In this document: positions 1 through 12,809 of the stretch, in pieces
Layout: each line of letters opens with the position of its first letter
Numbering within the stretch: the first letter of the stretch is position 1
Source of the DNA: Volutella citrinella
Lineage: Eukaryota; Ascomycota; Sordariomycetes; Hypocreales; Nectriaceae
Assembly (NCBI GenBank): GCA_034401135.1
Contig: JAWZSP010000004.1
Coordinates: 2,232,001-2,296,000 of the forward strand
Length of the DNA: 64,000 bases
Direction: 5' to 3'
Position numbers and translations under genes: made by a program
Notes under the pieces: model-generated
Seen by the model: the letters and a program-made list of their open reading frames with translations, nothing else
Databases searched by the model: none
What the model was told of the DNA's origin: nothing

Positions 1-3000
1 TAATCTTGGAGTTGAGAACCAAATCAAAGGGCGGGTATTCAGTCTGGTCACATCTGGTGGGGTGAGGGTGGAATCTGACAGTCCTCTTATGTTCAAGGAA
101 GTCATAGTACTCGCGCGCATCCTCGAATCGGTCCGACGTGCTTAGCCTAGAAACGGTCAGTAACACGTTGTGGGGAGTTTGTGCTAGACAGGCATACGGA
201 TCAGATTGCGGCCTGTCGGCAGAAGCCGTGAGTTTCTCTGATGATGATCGATCGGCCTTCTGCTCAGTTGTTCTCTGGAAGCAGATGATATCACCGTCCT
301 GCAGCTCAGCAACCTTGAGAGATTGCTTTGCCTTGAGGGGCTCGATCATGGTGGGTTTGATTTCCTGAGACCAGTCAGTAACCGAAAATAAGCCAAGAAA
401 GGGTGAGCACATACCTCCCACAAGAGAAGCTTCTCATCTGCGGGGAGCTTCTCACCCCAGCCCATCTTCTTCAAGATCAAAGGAATGAGGTCTTCGACCT
501 TCTTCTCCTTGGAAATGTAGACATGGCCAATGCCTCGAAGGATCTGGCTGTCAATGTCAAAGTTCTTTAGTAGAAGGAGGATTGTGTCGTTCTTGACAAC
601 GACGCCATTCTGCTGGCTCTGATAAGAGGGCCAGATCGGCTCCCCCTCAGGAGTAAGCTCTTCGGCAACTTCAGCCCAAACTCTCAGGCTTGAGTCGCGA
701 TGAGCAGCGGACCGAGCATACACATCCTCAACGGTAGGTCGCAGGTCCATGACTGGCTGGTCGGGACGAATCGTCTTGTTTTGACGGTTGACCATAAGCC
801 ACAGGCGTACCTTGCGAGCATCCTGGCCCATGTCGGTAGCCACTTGGGCCACAAATTCCTCCATAGTCATGGCTTTGCGCACCCGATATGACTTGGGACA
901 AGCAGAGTCGGCCTCTGCGTTGGAATCGAAAACGCCTAGATCGGTACCGCCAAAGCTCTGGAAGGACTTATCAGTGATGACCTTGGCCATCATGAAGAGA
1001 TGGGCCTCCTTTTGCTCCTTGCGCCTTGCTTCCAGTCGAGCAGTCTCCTCTTCATATCGCTGTTTCAGGTGTGCGGGGATATCGAGCTCAGCGACGGGAG
1101 AAATGATGCGGTCAATTCGCGCTTGCCGAATATACACCAACATATACGCGCTGTTCTGGCGCATGATGGGCGCCTTCTTCTGCAGCGGGGCACGCGGATA
1201 GCCATTTGGTGTCCGGTACTCGCCTCCAAAGTTGTCTTCCAGTACTTCTCTCATGGTTGCCTTGGTCACCTTGTCGTCGTCATACTTGTAAAACCATCCA
1301 TCTTTGTTCGGTTTCAGGAAGGCGTAGTAGTGTCCAGCATTGAGGTCTCCGCTATGAACGAGAACACTGTGAAGCTGATATGTCCAGGACTGGGATTTGT
1401 CTGAGTCATCGGATAGATAAGGTGCAGCATCGAAAACCTCGGGAAACTCATAACGGTCGTTGATCTTCATCATCATGTCGCGCTGGATGTCGTACTCAAA
1501 GCGCTTCAGTTGCAGGTGCAGGACATCGGGAAATGCGGTGAAGATGACGCCCTTGTTTGCGTCCTGAAGTTTATGCTGGTCGCCAGCAAAGTACTGGTTC
1601 TCGCCATCCATCTTCTCAACTTGGATATAGTCCTGGAAACTTTCCAGGAGGTTCTTATTGCCGCTGACATTGAGTTGAATATCCCAGAAGTCCTCGATAC
1701 GACTGGATTCGTAGTCGACGTTGATGCAGGAGATATAGGTCTTGATTTTCCCGCTGAACATTTCCGGCAGGACGTTTTGGGCTGCCGTGCCCTTCATCTT
1801 CTCTTCCATCTTCTCCATCAGCTTACGCGAGAGTTCTTGGACATCCTGTTGCTCAAAAATGTGGCGTGTCTCCCAGCCGAAAGACTTGGTGAGCTCGTTG
1901 GTTCCAACTGCTTGTTCAGAGGTTTGTAACTGGTAAAATAGGCGTTGCAGGGTATAAGCACTGTTGTTCATGCTCTGCTCGCCGTCGGTGGGGATATCAT
2001 AGATGGCCTGAGCAGTTAGTATTCGTCAGGCATAGGGGAGTGGGGGGGTTCTCTGGTCGTGGCTACCCACCTTTCGGAACGCATTGGTAAAGTACAAGGA
2101 TTGGAGCAGGGAGTTGAGGTAGCATGTGGCACCTTGGTTCTTCAGGCCGACGTAGCCAGTTTCCTTTTTGGAGTCGTAGTTGACAAAATTGTGCCACAAA
2201 ACACCGGTTTCGTCCTCGACGAAGCGAATGTAAGCAGTGATATTGGCAGTGTCATTTTCGCAAAGTGGTCGGTTGCTGCCTTCCCAGGCAATGTTGAACA
2301 TGCGCCGGAGCTCAACAAACCTGGTGAATCCCCAGTCGCCTTCATCCTTGGTGAATCGGTGATGCGCGGTGTGATGAACGTACAGGCTGGGATCTTCAGG
2401 ATTCCAGAGAACCAGAGCAAACTGGACGCAACAGCTCCAGTTTTCGGGCACTGCGTCTGCTTCGAAACCGTGCTCCAAGTAAATGGAGCATTGATCCACA
2501 TTGTTGCCATGTGGGAAGAGTAGAATGCGCCTGTTACACAAAGGGCGGGAAATATTAACACAGCGCACAAGAGTTTTTGGGGCTGCATCTCGTGACCTAC
2601 CATGGGAAACCCGCAGCATCGAAGACTGGGCCATGTTCCTTCTTACTCAAGCTGCGCCAGTCCTCGACTGACCAAGTAAACTCGTGATCGCTCAATATCT
2701 TGGGTTCGTCCAATAAAGGTGTCAGAACTAGTTCCCTCATAGCATCATCTGCAGTTTTTTTTAGAAGTTAGTTAGTGGCACAGTCAATGAGACCGCGTGG
2801 TGCAGGTGGGAAGACGCTGGGGCAACGGTGGTGGGACGACGCACAATCGTTGGCCATGGGTAGGTCCTGTAGTTGGTCGGCCTCTTGGCCAAGGGTATCT
2901 GGGTTGATGATGGCAACATCTCTGTCGGGTTCGTTGGCGACACCGACGTAGTCATCGGTGTCGACAATCATGTCGTTCGGGGAGTTGACGTCGTTGCTCT

Positions 3001-3061
3001 GTCGAGAAAAGGTACGGTTAGCACGGCGTTTGAGTAGGTCTCGAAACAAGGGAGCCATCAT
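1..3061 (-). CDS. MATH-domain ubiquitin carboxyl-terminal hydrolase (Ubp15/USP7 type), 3' end outside window
   Basis: Deubiquitinase that removes ubiquitin from substrates; the USP7/Ubp15 family pairs a substrate-binding MATH domain with a USP cysteine-protease domain. Exons read on the minus strand: 3061-2845, 2748-2601, 2530-2071, 2007-415, 364-198 and 146-1 (continues off the window), giving about 910 visible residues; all joins keep frame. The MATH domain lies at about residues 95-225 ([20 protein letters not shown] near its start). The Cys box is [18 protein letters not shown] with the nucleophile near Cys258. The His box is [13 protein letters not shown] with His near 501. C-terminal USP7-like ubiquitin-like repeats follow. 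The intron at 2070-2008 has a good TACTAAC branch site. The N-terminal about 75 residues are poorly conserved, so the start is less certain; the first two codons are both Met. Family assignment is firm. Confidence 0.93.
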
Positions 3062-5307
3062 TCTGCGCCTGCGACAGAGAGGGGAAGAATCAGGGCGGGA
3101 ATATGTTAGGACGTGCGGGGATGGGCGTCGAGCTGGTCGCGCCTCGTCTGGTGGGGGAATGACGCAGGATGCTGGCCCAGACGATGCAGCTTGAAGCCGT
3201 TGGAGGGAATCGGCGACGCAGCATCATAGGAAAGCGCCACCACGGAGACGACGTACCATGGTGAATGAAATGCCGGCAGCAGCGACTGAGGCAGCTGGGC
3301 GCGAGGAGCGGGCGTTGCAGCCGGTGATAGCTGGACAAGTTGGGGCACGGAGAAGTGGCGATTTGGGTTGTCCTGGCAGGAATAGTTGCTGTACCTGGAC
3401 AGTAGCAGCGTCAGCAGGGCTAGCAGTCACAACTGGACGTCCAGGCCAGGGAGAAGCTGGCGGGGCAGCTCCAGAAGGTAGGCTGGTACCTTGATCGGTC
3501 GGGTTTGAGGGTTTGAAGCGGGCCGCCGAGGAACGAAGCAGGTTGTGTTGGACAACGAGGCTGGCGGAGGAGGGGAGGTAGCAGGCGTGGTGACGCTCGG
3601 AGCAAGCGGCTTGGTCTTCTCGGCCGTCGAGTCTCGACAAACCGACAAAGCTTTGGACGAAAAAGCCTAGACGGGCCGAGTCGTGCAGGCAGGGCAGCAG
3701 CAGCGCCGGGCTGGTTGGGGGACAAGGACGGGCAGGGAGGTGAAGCGTGCAGCCGGCACACTCGCAAACACTCGCTCAGGCTGAGCAATGTTCGTCTTGG
3801 AGCGAGAGAGGATGATTAGAGGTGGTTGTGCAGAGCAGAAGCGAAGCAGACCCGACCAGAGCAGAACTGGGCTGCAGCGCAGCCACAGGCTACAGCCCAC
3901 AACACGCACCGCCTACTGTGATGGGGGGCGCTGCTCACCTTGGATCGGCAGATAGATGGGTACGTGAATCTCTGCGAGGTCGGTGCGCTATCCAATGTAC
4001 CCTCGTAACGCGGGCTCCAAGCGACAACAGCGTCATCAGTGCACCCCGCCAATGACGCCGTTCCATTGGCTTGGTAGCTCATACCGGTCACCATGAATGT
4101 CGAGCATTATCCAGGTGTATCTCCTAGAAGGATAGCACCTTGGGAGTAATGCATGGGTGCACAAAGAGCTAATTCTAAGCCACAGCTTGCCTGGAACAAC
4201 CACCTCAATTTGTCAACCTGGTGTTCGAGCCACCAGCTGACTGCTGGCCGTCGCATGTGAAGGAACGCGCTGACATCTATCTGCCTGGACTGCCCTGAGC
4301 TCCAAAGCTACAGCCACCTAACGGACTCCGTGGGACCACTTTGGAAAAACATAGAGACAATGACTGAGGAAAGAAAGAGTCGCTCCAGGATTCCCACTAT
4401 TGAGGGGCTCGTTGCAATCAATTTGTCCACGCCCTGGGCAGCGCTCCCTCACTGGCGTGATGGCCACAGTCACTGCGTGGTGCATTCCCCCTCATGCGGG
4501 GAGGCAATCATGAGCCGATAGCAAAACACCATGCCACCTGCCCCTGGACGAGGCTGTCATTTCCCACAAAGCGGGCGGGCAAGTACCTGAGCCACCCAGT
4601 GGCACGCTGCCAGCTTCTCCCACCGGCGACACCATCAGGCAGTGGGTGCTTTGCAGCGAGCAGCAGTAGTGAGACTTACACCACCATCCCCACGGGCTGC
4701 AGGCAATTCGCAACTCCATCACCACCTGGACCCATCAAATGGGACTGACCGACCGTGCACTGCTTGGTCTGCCAAGGCAGCGCCACGCCCGCGGATTGAC
4801 ACACGCCTTTAGCGCTACTACGGCGCCCATCATGGATGCCATGGGGACGGGCCAACCCCCAAAACTCACCGGATGCTGCATCTCGGCCACCTCCCGAGCA
4901 CGCCCACAGCTGGTCAGCGACTGCGCGACGCCCATAATAGAAATTGCCGGAGGGCCATGCCACCCCGCGTGCCCAGACCGATGCCACTCTAGCAGGCAGC
5001 ATTAGCAGGCCTCAGCCAACTACCTCCCAGGCCTACCTAGGTAATTAGAGCCTAGGGCCGCTGGGCCGGTATCGCAAATGTGGGGTAGATGCATCGAGTC
5101 AAAGCCCAAAAACCCAAGCTCCAGACCTCGGAGCAATGGCATGCTCGACATCCATCGCCTTTGCTCTGCCAACTCGTGCAGCTGCTTCCGCCCAGCACCT
5201 CTTCCATAAGACTTCTCCAGGGCCCCTCCTCCGTCACTGTGCGAAGCCTTGCCAACTGTTCATCTGGCGACCTGTCGCTCCTGTCCTCCCTGCATGCGAC
5301 GCCCGAC
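3062..5307. other. divergent intergenic region between the ubiquitin hydrolase and the dehydrogenase kinase genes
   Basis: About 2.2 kb between two divergently transcribed genes. Several open frames occur but none shows a recognisable domain or a consistent exon pattern. It should hold both promoters and leaders. Two CCTAGG palindromes sit close together: ACCTAGGT at 5035-5042 and CCTAGG at 5051-5056. No gene is supported here. Confidence 0.6.
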
Positions 5308-6890
5308 ATGGCCTCCATCGCCCTGCGATCAAGCAGGCGATGCAGACTGACCGACCGGCGTGCCCTCCTCGTCCTTCCCTCCGCATTCACGCCCACGCCC
5401 ACGCCAAACGGCCGGCTTCCGGGTTCGAGGCTGCAAATCCGCCAATCGTCGAATGCGCCATGGCGTCCCGTATCTATTCTTGACGAGTAGGTGCTGCTGA
5501 TGCTGCGCGTGTCCTGGTCATCCTAGCTGACATCAAATGCTACTCTCAGATGGGTCGCAAGGGAAGCTCGTCCCATCAGCCTCCGCCAGCTCATGGTGTT
5601 TGGCCGTTCCTTGACCGAGTCGCGCCTCCTTAGCTCTGCCAATTATGTGCGCACTGAGCTGCCAACCAGGTAGGAGCTTGGCCACCGCAGCAACGGGCCT
5701 CCCTTCCCTCACCATCGCGCTTGATGCTAACAATGCACCGAACTCCAGGATCGCTCACCGAATCCGAGATATGCAGCGCCTCCCATACGTCGTCGTAACG
5801 AATAAACACATAAAGGAAGTGTACGAACTGTACTACAATGCCTTTGACGCTTTCCGGAAGATCAAGGAAGTCAAGACGCTCGAGGACAATGATCGCATGT
5901 GCGACCTCATTCGCCAGAACCTAAAGGGCCACTTGACCGTCATACCGAACTTGGCCATGGGAATCCTCGAATGTGGCGGGCTCATGAACCCCACGGAATT
6001 GGACCAGTTCATGAACACCATTTTGAAATCAGTGAGTAGATCCGTCGACTGCTGAAGAGGGCTCGCAACTCACATCGCACCAGCGCATTTCACGGCGCGT
6101 CATTGCGGAACAGCACCTCTCTCTGACGGAGACCTTCAACTCGCCCTACTTCTCGCCTGGAGCCAAGCTTTCCGAGTCCGACTTCATCGGCGAGGTCTTC
6201 ATCAAGTGCTCTGCCAAGGACGTCATTGAGCGCTGCGCCAAGGCCGTGACGGCCCTCGCCCGCTCCACCAACGGCCCCGACGTCCAAGTCCCCGCCATAA
6301 AGGTAGACGGCCACCTCGAGGCCAGCTTCCCGTACATCCTCAGCCACCTAGAGTACATCATCGGGGAGCTCCTCCGGAACTCGGTACAGGCCGTGATCGA
6401 GCGCCACCAGAGCCTGCCGGACCCTGCCGCTTCCGTCCCGCCCCCAATCGAAATTACCATTTGCGAGGCGCAACAGCACGTCATCATCCGTATTTGCGAC
6501 CGTGGAGGTGGAATCCCTCGTGCCGACCTGCCTTACCTGTGGTCCTTTAGCAAAGGCCCCAACAGTCAAAAGCGACTTGAGAACCTGGGGCGAGTGCCCA
6601 AGATGGCTGCCACCATGCAAGAGCTCCATGCCGAAGACGAGCTTGGGAGGGCTGACCTGAAGACGCCAGCCTACCAAAGCCAAAACTCTCTCTCGTCTCT
6701 CACGAGCCGCCCGCCTAATCTCCGCCTGGGCATGGGCTTACCCCTGAGCCGCGTCTACGCCGAGTACTGGGCCGGCAGTCTCAACCTGCACAGCCTGGAG
6801 GGATACGGAGTGGATGCCTTTTTGCAGATTTCAAAGCTGGGCAACAAGAATGAGCAGCTCACCACACGGGCTAGCATGGACGCCGTGTGA
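5308..6890 (+). CDS. mitochondrial 2-oxoacid dehydrogenase kinase (PDK/BCKDK family)
   Basis: Protein kinase of the GHKL fold that phosphorylates the E1 subunit of pyruvate or branched-chain 2-oxoacid dehydrogenase in the mitochondrial matrix and switches the complex off. Exons 5308-5486, 5550-5669, 5749-6031 and 6084-6890 give 462 residues. The start was chosen because the chain then opens with an Arg/Ser-rich presequence (MASIALRSSRRCRL) that looks like a mitochondrial targeting signal. The N-terminal regulatory domain contains REARPISLRQL and SANYVRTELPTRIAHRIRDM. The ATP-binding part shows an N-box ELLRNS (Asn about 293), a G1 box DRGGGIP (Asp about 333) and a G2 box GMGLPLSRVYAEYWAGSL (from about 410). 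Exon 2 begins inside a Glu codon that restores the frame exactly. Pyruvate versus branched-chain substrate cannot be decided from sequence alone. Confidence 0.92.
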
Positions 6891-7594
6891 TGACTCGATG
6901 GACAGGAACCGTGCAAGGGAGACCTGCGGGCTCTACCGCTTGTGCATATTGTTTGGAGCATTTGGCGGAGTCTTATGTCCGCCTGGCCTGGTCTTTTCAG
7001 TCTTGGATACGACAGAGCATTGGAGTTTTTTGAGTCATCTTCTATCAAACATGTGTGTGTATGGTGCTGGCTGGGCGCCTGACCAGGGTTTTGAGATAGT
7101 ATTCATGTACACTACGCAGCACACATCACGCCGCAACGGCTAGCTCCAGTAAATGCTAAGCTGGTATCATGAAAGGTGTTGATTGAATTACATGGGACTA
7201 AGAAGTGCCTAGCTGAGATAAGGGTTCTAGAAAAAGGTGCAATAAAAAAAGAGGCAAGGGCAGGGCCATCAAAACTTCTCCGTACGTCTTGTTCGTTCTT
7301 GGGGGGGGTTCATACTGGTTGTTGTTTTGCCATCGATATTACTCAGAAGGGGGAGACATGAGAGGGCCCGGCTTCACGGTCCCACGAGTCTAAAAGCACG
7401 ACGCTCTCAAACAGTCTTCAGTAGCAGCGGGTTAGGGTATCCATGACAGCGCGCGCCCCAGAGCCCGTCCCTATTTGGTATTCTTGAACCTTTCATATTT
7501 TTAACTCCAAACCCCAAACTGGAGCAACAGATAAGAGAAACAAGAAGATGACGGGCTGTCCAACTGTCAGCACGTTGGCTCCAATTCAATCGGC
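6891..7594. other. convergent 3' intergenic region
   Basis: About 0.7 kb between the 3' ends of the kinase and septin genes. It should hold both 3' UTRs and polyadenylation signals. I see no additional gene. Confidence 0.6.
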
Positions 7595-8965
7595 TTAGCG
7601 ACGGCCGTGGCTGCGGACGGCGCTGCCCTGCATCTGCTCCAGCTCCGACTCGAGCTGCTTGATCTGGGCGTGGGTCTGCTCGAGATCCTTGTTGAGGCGG
7701 TCGCGCTCGGAAATGAGCTTCTGCTCCCATTGTCGGAAGCGCTGCTCCTCAACCTTGACCTGCTCGGTGAATCGCTTTCGGAGAGCCTCCTCCTCCTCCT
7801 TGTACTTGGGGTTGTCGAGCTTCCGGGGACGGGCCTCGCCGAACTTGCGGGTCTCCATCTGCTGGGCGCGGTAGGCCTCGTAGTGCAGCTCCTCGGTGGT
7901 GTGAATGAGGTCGAGCATGTGGGTTCGGATAAGAATGGAGCGGAGCTTCTTGAAATCGCAGTGGTCCTCGTTCTCAACCTCGGCAACACCCCAAGAGTAC
8001 TGTCGACCCTTGACAATGCGGCCATCGCCAGTCTGGACGTCCTTCTCGGAACCAATGACGGCGAAGGGGACGGCAGCCATCAGGCTGCGAGCGTGCTGAG
8101 CAGCGGCCTCGTCATCCTCCTCGATCGGGGGCTGGTAGATCTTGATGTTCTGGGCCTCGATGACAGAGACAATCTAATGCATGTTAGTTGACAGGGTTTC
8201 GGCAGCAATAACAAAGGGGAAATGCTCACTCTCTGCTTGAACTTGGCCAGATCAGCCGGGCTGAGGGTGTCGGCCTTGGCGATGACGGGGATAAGGTTGA
8301 CGCGAGAGCACAGCCTCTTCATGACCTCGATGTCGAGGGGCTTCAGGGTGTGGCCGGTGGGGCGGATGAAGTACAGGCAGGCGTGGACACGGAGATCGAT
8401 CTTGTCCTGTCGGCGGGGCTGCTGCTCCTGAAGCATGTAAGACTCGTGCTGGTCGTCGAGGAATTCGATAATGGGCATCCAAGAGTCACGGTTGTTGACG
8501 TAGTCACCGAAGCCGGGGGTGTCAATGACGGTCAGTCGGACTGCACTGGTTATTAGCGGCGGTCAGGTCATGGCGGGAATGAAGCGCACCCTTGAAGAAC
8601 TTCTCCTCGAGCTCGGCCTTGGTGATCTCAATCTCGACGGTCTTGTCGACCTGCTTCTGGTGGCGGCGCTTGTGGTCGGCATAGTTCTTGATGGTGGTCG
8701 AGAAGAGGGTGTTGATGAAGGTGGTCTTTCCGAGGCCAGACTCGCCAGCAACCTGTTGGGGAGTGGTGCGTTAGCTTGACCGCTATTATAATTGGAGAAT
8801 ACAAGGCGAGGCATCTGGACAACTCCAAACACAGCACTCGGCCACGACAAGGTGACGTCGTACCATAATAGTGAAGGCGGCACCACGCTTCGCGACAATC
8901 TTGTGTCGCTGGTTGGGGAGATTGGCAATGCCAATGGGCGAGGCGCTCTCAGCAGCGGAAGCCAT
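7595..8965 (-). CDS. aspB: septin, Cdc3/AspB class
   Basis: GTP-binding cytoskeletal protein that assembles into septin heteropolymers at septa, hyphal tips and branch sites. Exons on the minus strand: 8965-8864, 8752-8590, 8540-8230 and 8173-7595, giving 384 residues. The P-loop is GESGLGKT (residues 37-44), the G3 motif DTPG is at 95-98 and the G4 motif AKAD at 176-179. The septin-unique element follows, and the C-terminus is a heptad-rich coiled coil (EEEEALRKRFTEQVKVEEQ and onward). The short N-terminal lead before the G domain (SPIGIANLPNQRHKIVAKRG) and the final SAVRSHGRR match the AspB/Cdc3 group of filamentous fungi as I remember it, so the subgroup call rests on recall and the septin call on the motifs. 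All introns are short with GT-AG ends. Confidence 0.93.
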
Positions 8966-9870
8966 GGTGGACGCTTGAAAACAGAGGTGATTCGTATATT
9001 CGACGAGGTGGACGGTCTGAAGCTGTCAAGGCACGTTGACGGCGAGCGGGCGGAGCAATACGTGCGATGCGAGGGCGCGGCCGGGCTACGATGCTGTCGA
9101 ACGAGGCGAGGTGGAGGTTTGGGGAGCTCGTGCTTCAGGGGAACGAATTTCCTGCCCTTGGCTCTTGGGACGAGGCGGTCCTACTGGGGTGGTATTAGTG
9201 CCAGTTGTTTAGGGGGGCTGGCCCGCGTCTGGTTGGCCAGTGCGACGCGGTCCGTGAGTGGACACAGTGCTATGAGTGGACACGGGGCGGCTTGGAAGGT
9301 GCCTGCCACTGTCTCTTGCGTTCCAGCGCCAGGTACGTACCCCTGCCAGTTGCGACACGTCCTTTCCTCCCAGGGCGGGACGGTTGGAAAGGGAGGAGAG
9401 AGGGATGTGCAGAAGTAGCGGTGATGGCAATGTGCTACTAGTACCTAGGAGTAGCTGGGGCTACTGCACTACTACTAGTAGTTGTAACGGCTGACTCTAA
9501 CAATGTGTAGGTGTCGGCATTTAACTCTTGATGGACTCTCGGAACTCAGCTTATTAGACACTTCCGGCCGTGGGGTGCTCAGAGCTCTCAGAGGCAGAGG
9601 CAAGCCACAGATAATACCCCTTTCTTGCCAGCCGTGCCCACCACCCCGCGTTCAGGTGGCGGCGCCAGCCACATCCGCGCCACACTTTGGACCTCAAGCC
9701 AGCACGTGACTATCACTGATGGGGCGCGGATTAACTGACTGCCGCCTCGAGTTTGGCACTTGATTGCCCCACTAAAAAATCTCAGTCGCTAATCGATAAG
9801 GCCGACCTGAATTTTTGGCGACTGCGACTCCAGAGCTCAGCATCACGGACATGGCCTGCAGGTGACGACG
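8966..9870. other. divergent promoter region of septin and PWP2 genes
   Basis: About 0.9 kb between two start codons facing apart. It contains a CACGTG at 9703-9708, about 165 bp before the PWP2 ATG, a CCTAGG at 9444-9449, and a run of CTA/TAG trinucleotides around 9465-9485. No open frame here looks like a gene. Confidence 0.55.
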
Positions 9871-12691
9871 ATGAAGACCGACTTCAAGGTACGTACACGC
9901 CCATGAACTGTCGCGCGACACATCCGGTATGAATACAGACCACTAAAATATATCCCGTAGTTTTCGAACTTGCTTGGCACCGTGTATTGCCAGGGCAATC
10001 TGCTCTTCAGCCCCGATGGCACCCACCTCTTCTCGCCCGTGGGCAACAGGGTCACCGTGTTCAATCTGGTAGAGTGAGTCTCTACATGGCCTGGGTCTGT
10101 ATAAAAGGACACTTGGAGGGCTAATTTGGATCCTTTGTAGGAACAAGTCGCACACCCTTCCCTTTGCGCATCGCAAGAACATCACCCGGATCGGACTTAC
10201 ACCTCGTGGCAACCTGCTGCTCACCATTGACGAAGATGGACATTCCATTCTGACCAACGTGACTCGTCGCATCCCGATATATCACTTCACTTTCAAAGCG
10301 CCGGTCACAGCGCTTTCATTCGCACCATCCGGTCGCCATTTCGCCGTTGGGCTGGGCCGATTCATCGAGGTCTGGCACGTGCCGTCCACCCCCGACACCT
10401 CCGCCGAGGGCGAAATCGAGTTTGCTCCTTTTGTGCGATATCGTAGACACGCGGGACACTTTGATGAAGTGCGCAACATAGAGTGGTCGAGCGATTCGCG
10501 ATTCTTCCTGTCAACCTCGAAAGATCTGACGGCGAGGTTGTGGAGTTTAAACCCTGAAGAGGGCTTTGTCCCCACGGTGCTGTCGGGCCACAAGCAGGCG
10601 GTCATCGGCGCTTGGTTCTCCGAGGACCAGGAAAAGATTTACACTGTCAGCAAGGACGGTGCAGTTTTCGACTGGCAGTATGTGAAGCCCATCAACAGGG
10701 ATGACGAGATGGATGAAGATGACGACGACGCCGACATGCGTTGGCGCATCGTCCAGCGCCATTACTTCATGCAAGGCAGCGCCCATGTTCGGTGCGCAGC
10801 TTACCACCCGGAGACAAACCTGCTCGTAGCAGGCTTCTCCAACGGCCTTTTCAGCCTCTACGAAATGCCCGACTTCAACCAGATCCACAAGCTTAGCATC
10901 TCCCAGAGCGATATCGATTTTGTCACAATCAACAAGAGCGGCGAGTGGCTCGCTTTTGGCGCCTCGAAGCTCGGTCAGCTCTTGGTGTGGGAGTGGCAGT
11001 CAGAGTCCTACATTCTCAAGCAGCAGGGCCACTTCGATTCCATGAACTCGCTAGTGTACTCACCAGATGGTCAACGGATTATCACAACGGCAGATGACGG
11101 CAAGATCAAGGTGTGGGACGTTCAATCAGGATTCAGCATTGTGACATTCACGGAGCACACAAGTGGCGTTACTGCTTGCGAGTTTGCCAAGAAGGGCAAC
11201 GTGCTGTTCACCTCGAGTCTGGACGGTTCCATCCGTGCATGGGATCTCATCAGGTACCGCAATTTCAGGACGTTTACAGCGCCGACTCGACTGTCATTCT
11301 CCTGCATGGCCGTCGACCCCACCGGAGAAGTGGTTGCCGCTGGCTCACTCGACTCGTTCGATATTCACATCTGGTCCGTCCAAACCGGCCAACTCCTTGA
11401 CCGTCTGTCGGGTCACGAAGGCCCTGTGTCAGCCTTGGCGTTTGCTCCCAACGGAAACGCCCTTGTCAGTGGCAGCTGGGACCGCACTGCCCGGATTTGG
11501 TCCATTTTCAGCCGGACGCAAACCAGCGAGCCGCTACAGCTCCAGGCGGATGTCCTCGACATCGCCATCCGACCGGACTCGCTACAACTAGCAATTTCCA
11601 CGCTGGATGGCCAGCTGACCTTCTGGTCGCTCACCGAAGCCGAGCAGGTGGCTGGATTGGATGGGCGGAGGGATGTCTCTGGAGGGCGAAAAGCATCAGA
11701 TCGACGAACCGCTGCAAATGTCTCGGGAACCAAGAGCTTCAACACGATTCGCTACAGCACTGACGGCAGCTGCCTCCTCGCTGGCGGAAACAGCAAATAC
11801 ATTTGTCTCTACTCGGCAACCAGCATGGTTCTGCTGAGGAAGTTCACCGTCAGCGTCAACCTCTCCCTCTCCGGAACGCAAGAGTTCCTCAGCAGCAAGC
11901 GCCTAACAGAGGCCGGCGCGCTGGAGGATATCGATGACCAAGAGGCATCAGACCGCGAGGATCGCGTCGACAAATCTCTGCCCGGCGCGAAGCGAGGCGG
12001 AGACCCATCAGCGAGAAAGAAGATGCCGGCCGTCAGGGTGACCGGAATCGGCTTCTGCCCGACCGGCACTGCCTTCTGCGCCGCATCCACCGAAGGCCTC
12101 CTCATATACAGCCTGGACAACGAGCTCCAGTTCGATCCCTTTGACCTCAACATGGAAATCACGCCCGCGTCCACCCTGGCCGTTCTCGAGAACGAGCGCG
12201 ACTACCTAAAGGCGCTCGTCATGGCCTTCCGGCTCAACGAGGCGGGCCTCATCAAGCGGGTTTTCCAGGCCGTGCCGCCCCAGCAGGTCGCGTTGGTTGT
12301 CGCCGACCTCCCGACCGTCTACGTGTCGCGGCTGCTGCGCTTCGTGGCCGCGCAGACCGAGGACTCGCCGCACATTGAGTTCTGCCTCATCTGGTTCAAG
12401 GCCATCATCGACAAGCACGGCAAGTGGCTGTCGGCGAACCGGGCCAAGACGGACGTGGAGCTGCGCATGGTGTCCCGAGCCGTGGCCAGGATGCGCGACG
12501 AGGTCAGGCGGCTGGCGGACGAAAACGTGTACATGGTCGACTACCTCCTCGGCCAGGCCAAGGAGGCGTCCGAGAAGGAGACGAGGTCGCTAGGTAGCAA
12601 GGACACGGGCGCGAACCTCTTAGATTTCGGTGACAAGGCTGGGTCTGACGCTGGGGATTCCAACGAAGACGAGTGGATTGGCTTAGAATAG
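9871..12691 (+). CDS. PWP2: periodic tryptophan protein 2 (U3 snoRNP / UTP-B subunit)
   Basis: WD40 scaffold of the UTP-B complex in the small-subunit processome, needed for early 18S rRNA processing in the nucleolus. Exons 9871-9888, 9961-10073 and 10141-12691 give 893 residues, close to the roughly 900 usual for Pwp2. Exon 1 codes only MKTDFK, which is typical of the Pwp2 N-terminus, and runs straight into FSNLLGTVYCQGNLLFSPDG. Two beta-propellers of WD repeats follow (for example GHKQAVIGAWFS, DGKIKVWD, GSIRAWDLIRYRNFRTF, GSWDRTARIWSIF). The C-terminal Utp12 domain begins near ALVMAFRLNEAGLIKRVFQA and includes HIEFCLIWFKAIIDKHG. The tail is acidic and ends DEWIGLE. The 3' end lies 118 bp from the converging next gene. 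Confidence 0.96.
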
Positions 12692-12809
12692 ACAGGAATA
12701 ATCATGATTCAGAATACCCATACACCATCATTACATTCATTGACGTGTCGCACCACTTCTCGAGATCAAATTGTACCAGCACGGCACCTGAGTCGCTGCC
12801 GCGCTGCAT

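Noticed and set aside
3106..3788. Several overlapping minus-strand open frames of 80-138 codons upstream of the ubiquitin hydrolase
   Set aside because: High-GC leader-like sequence without domain; none joins in frame to the hydrolase exons.
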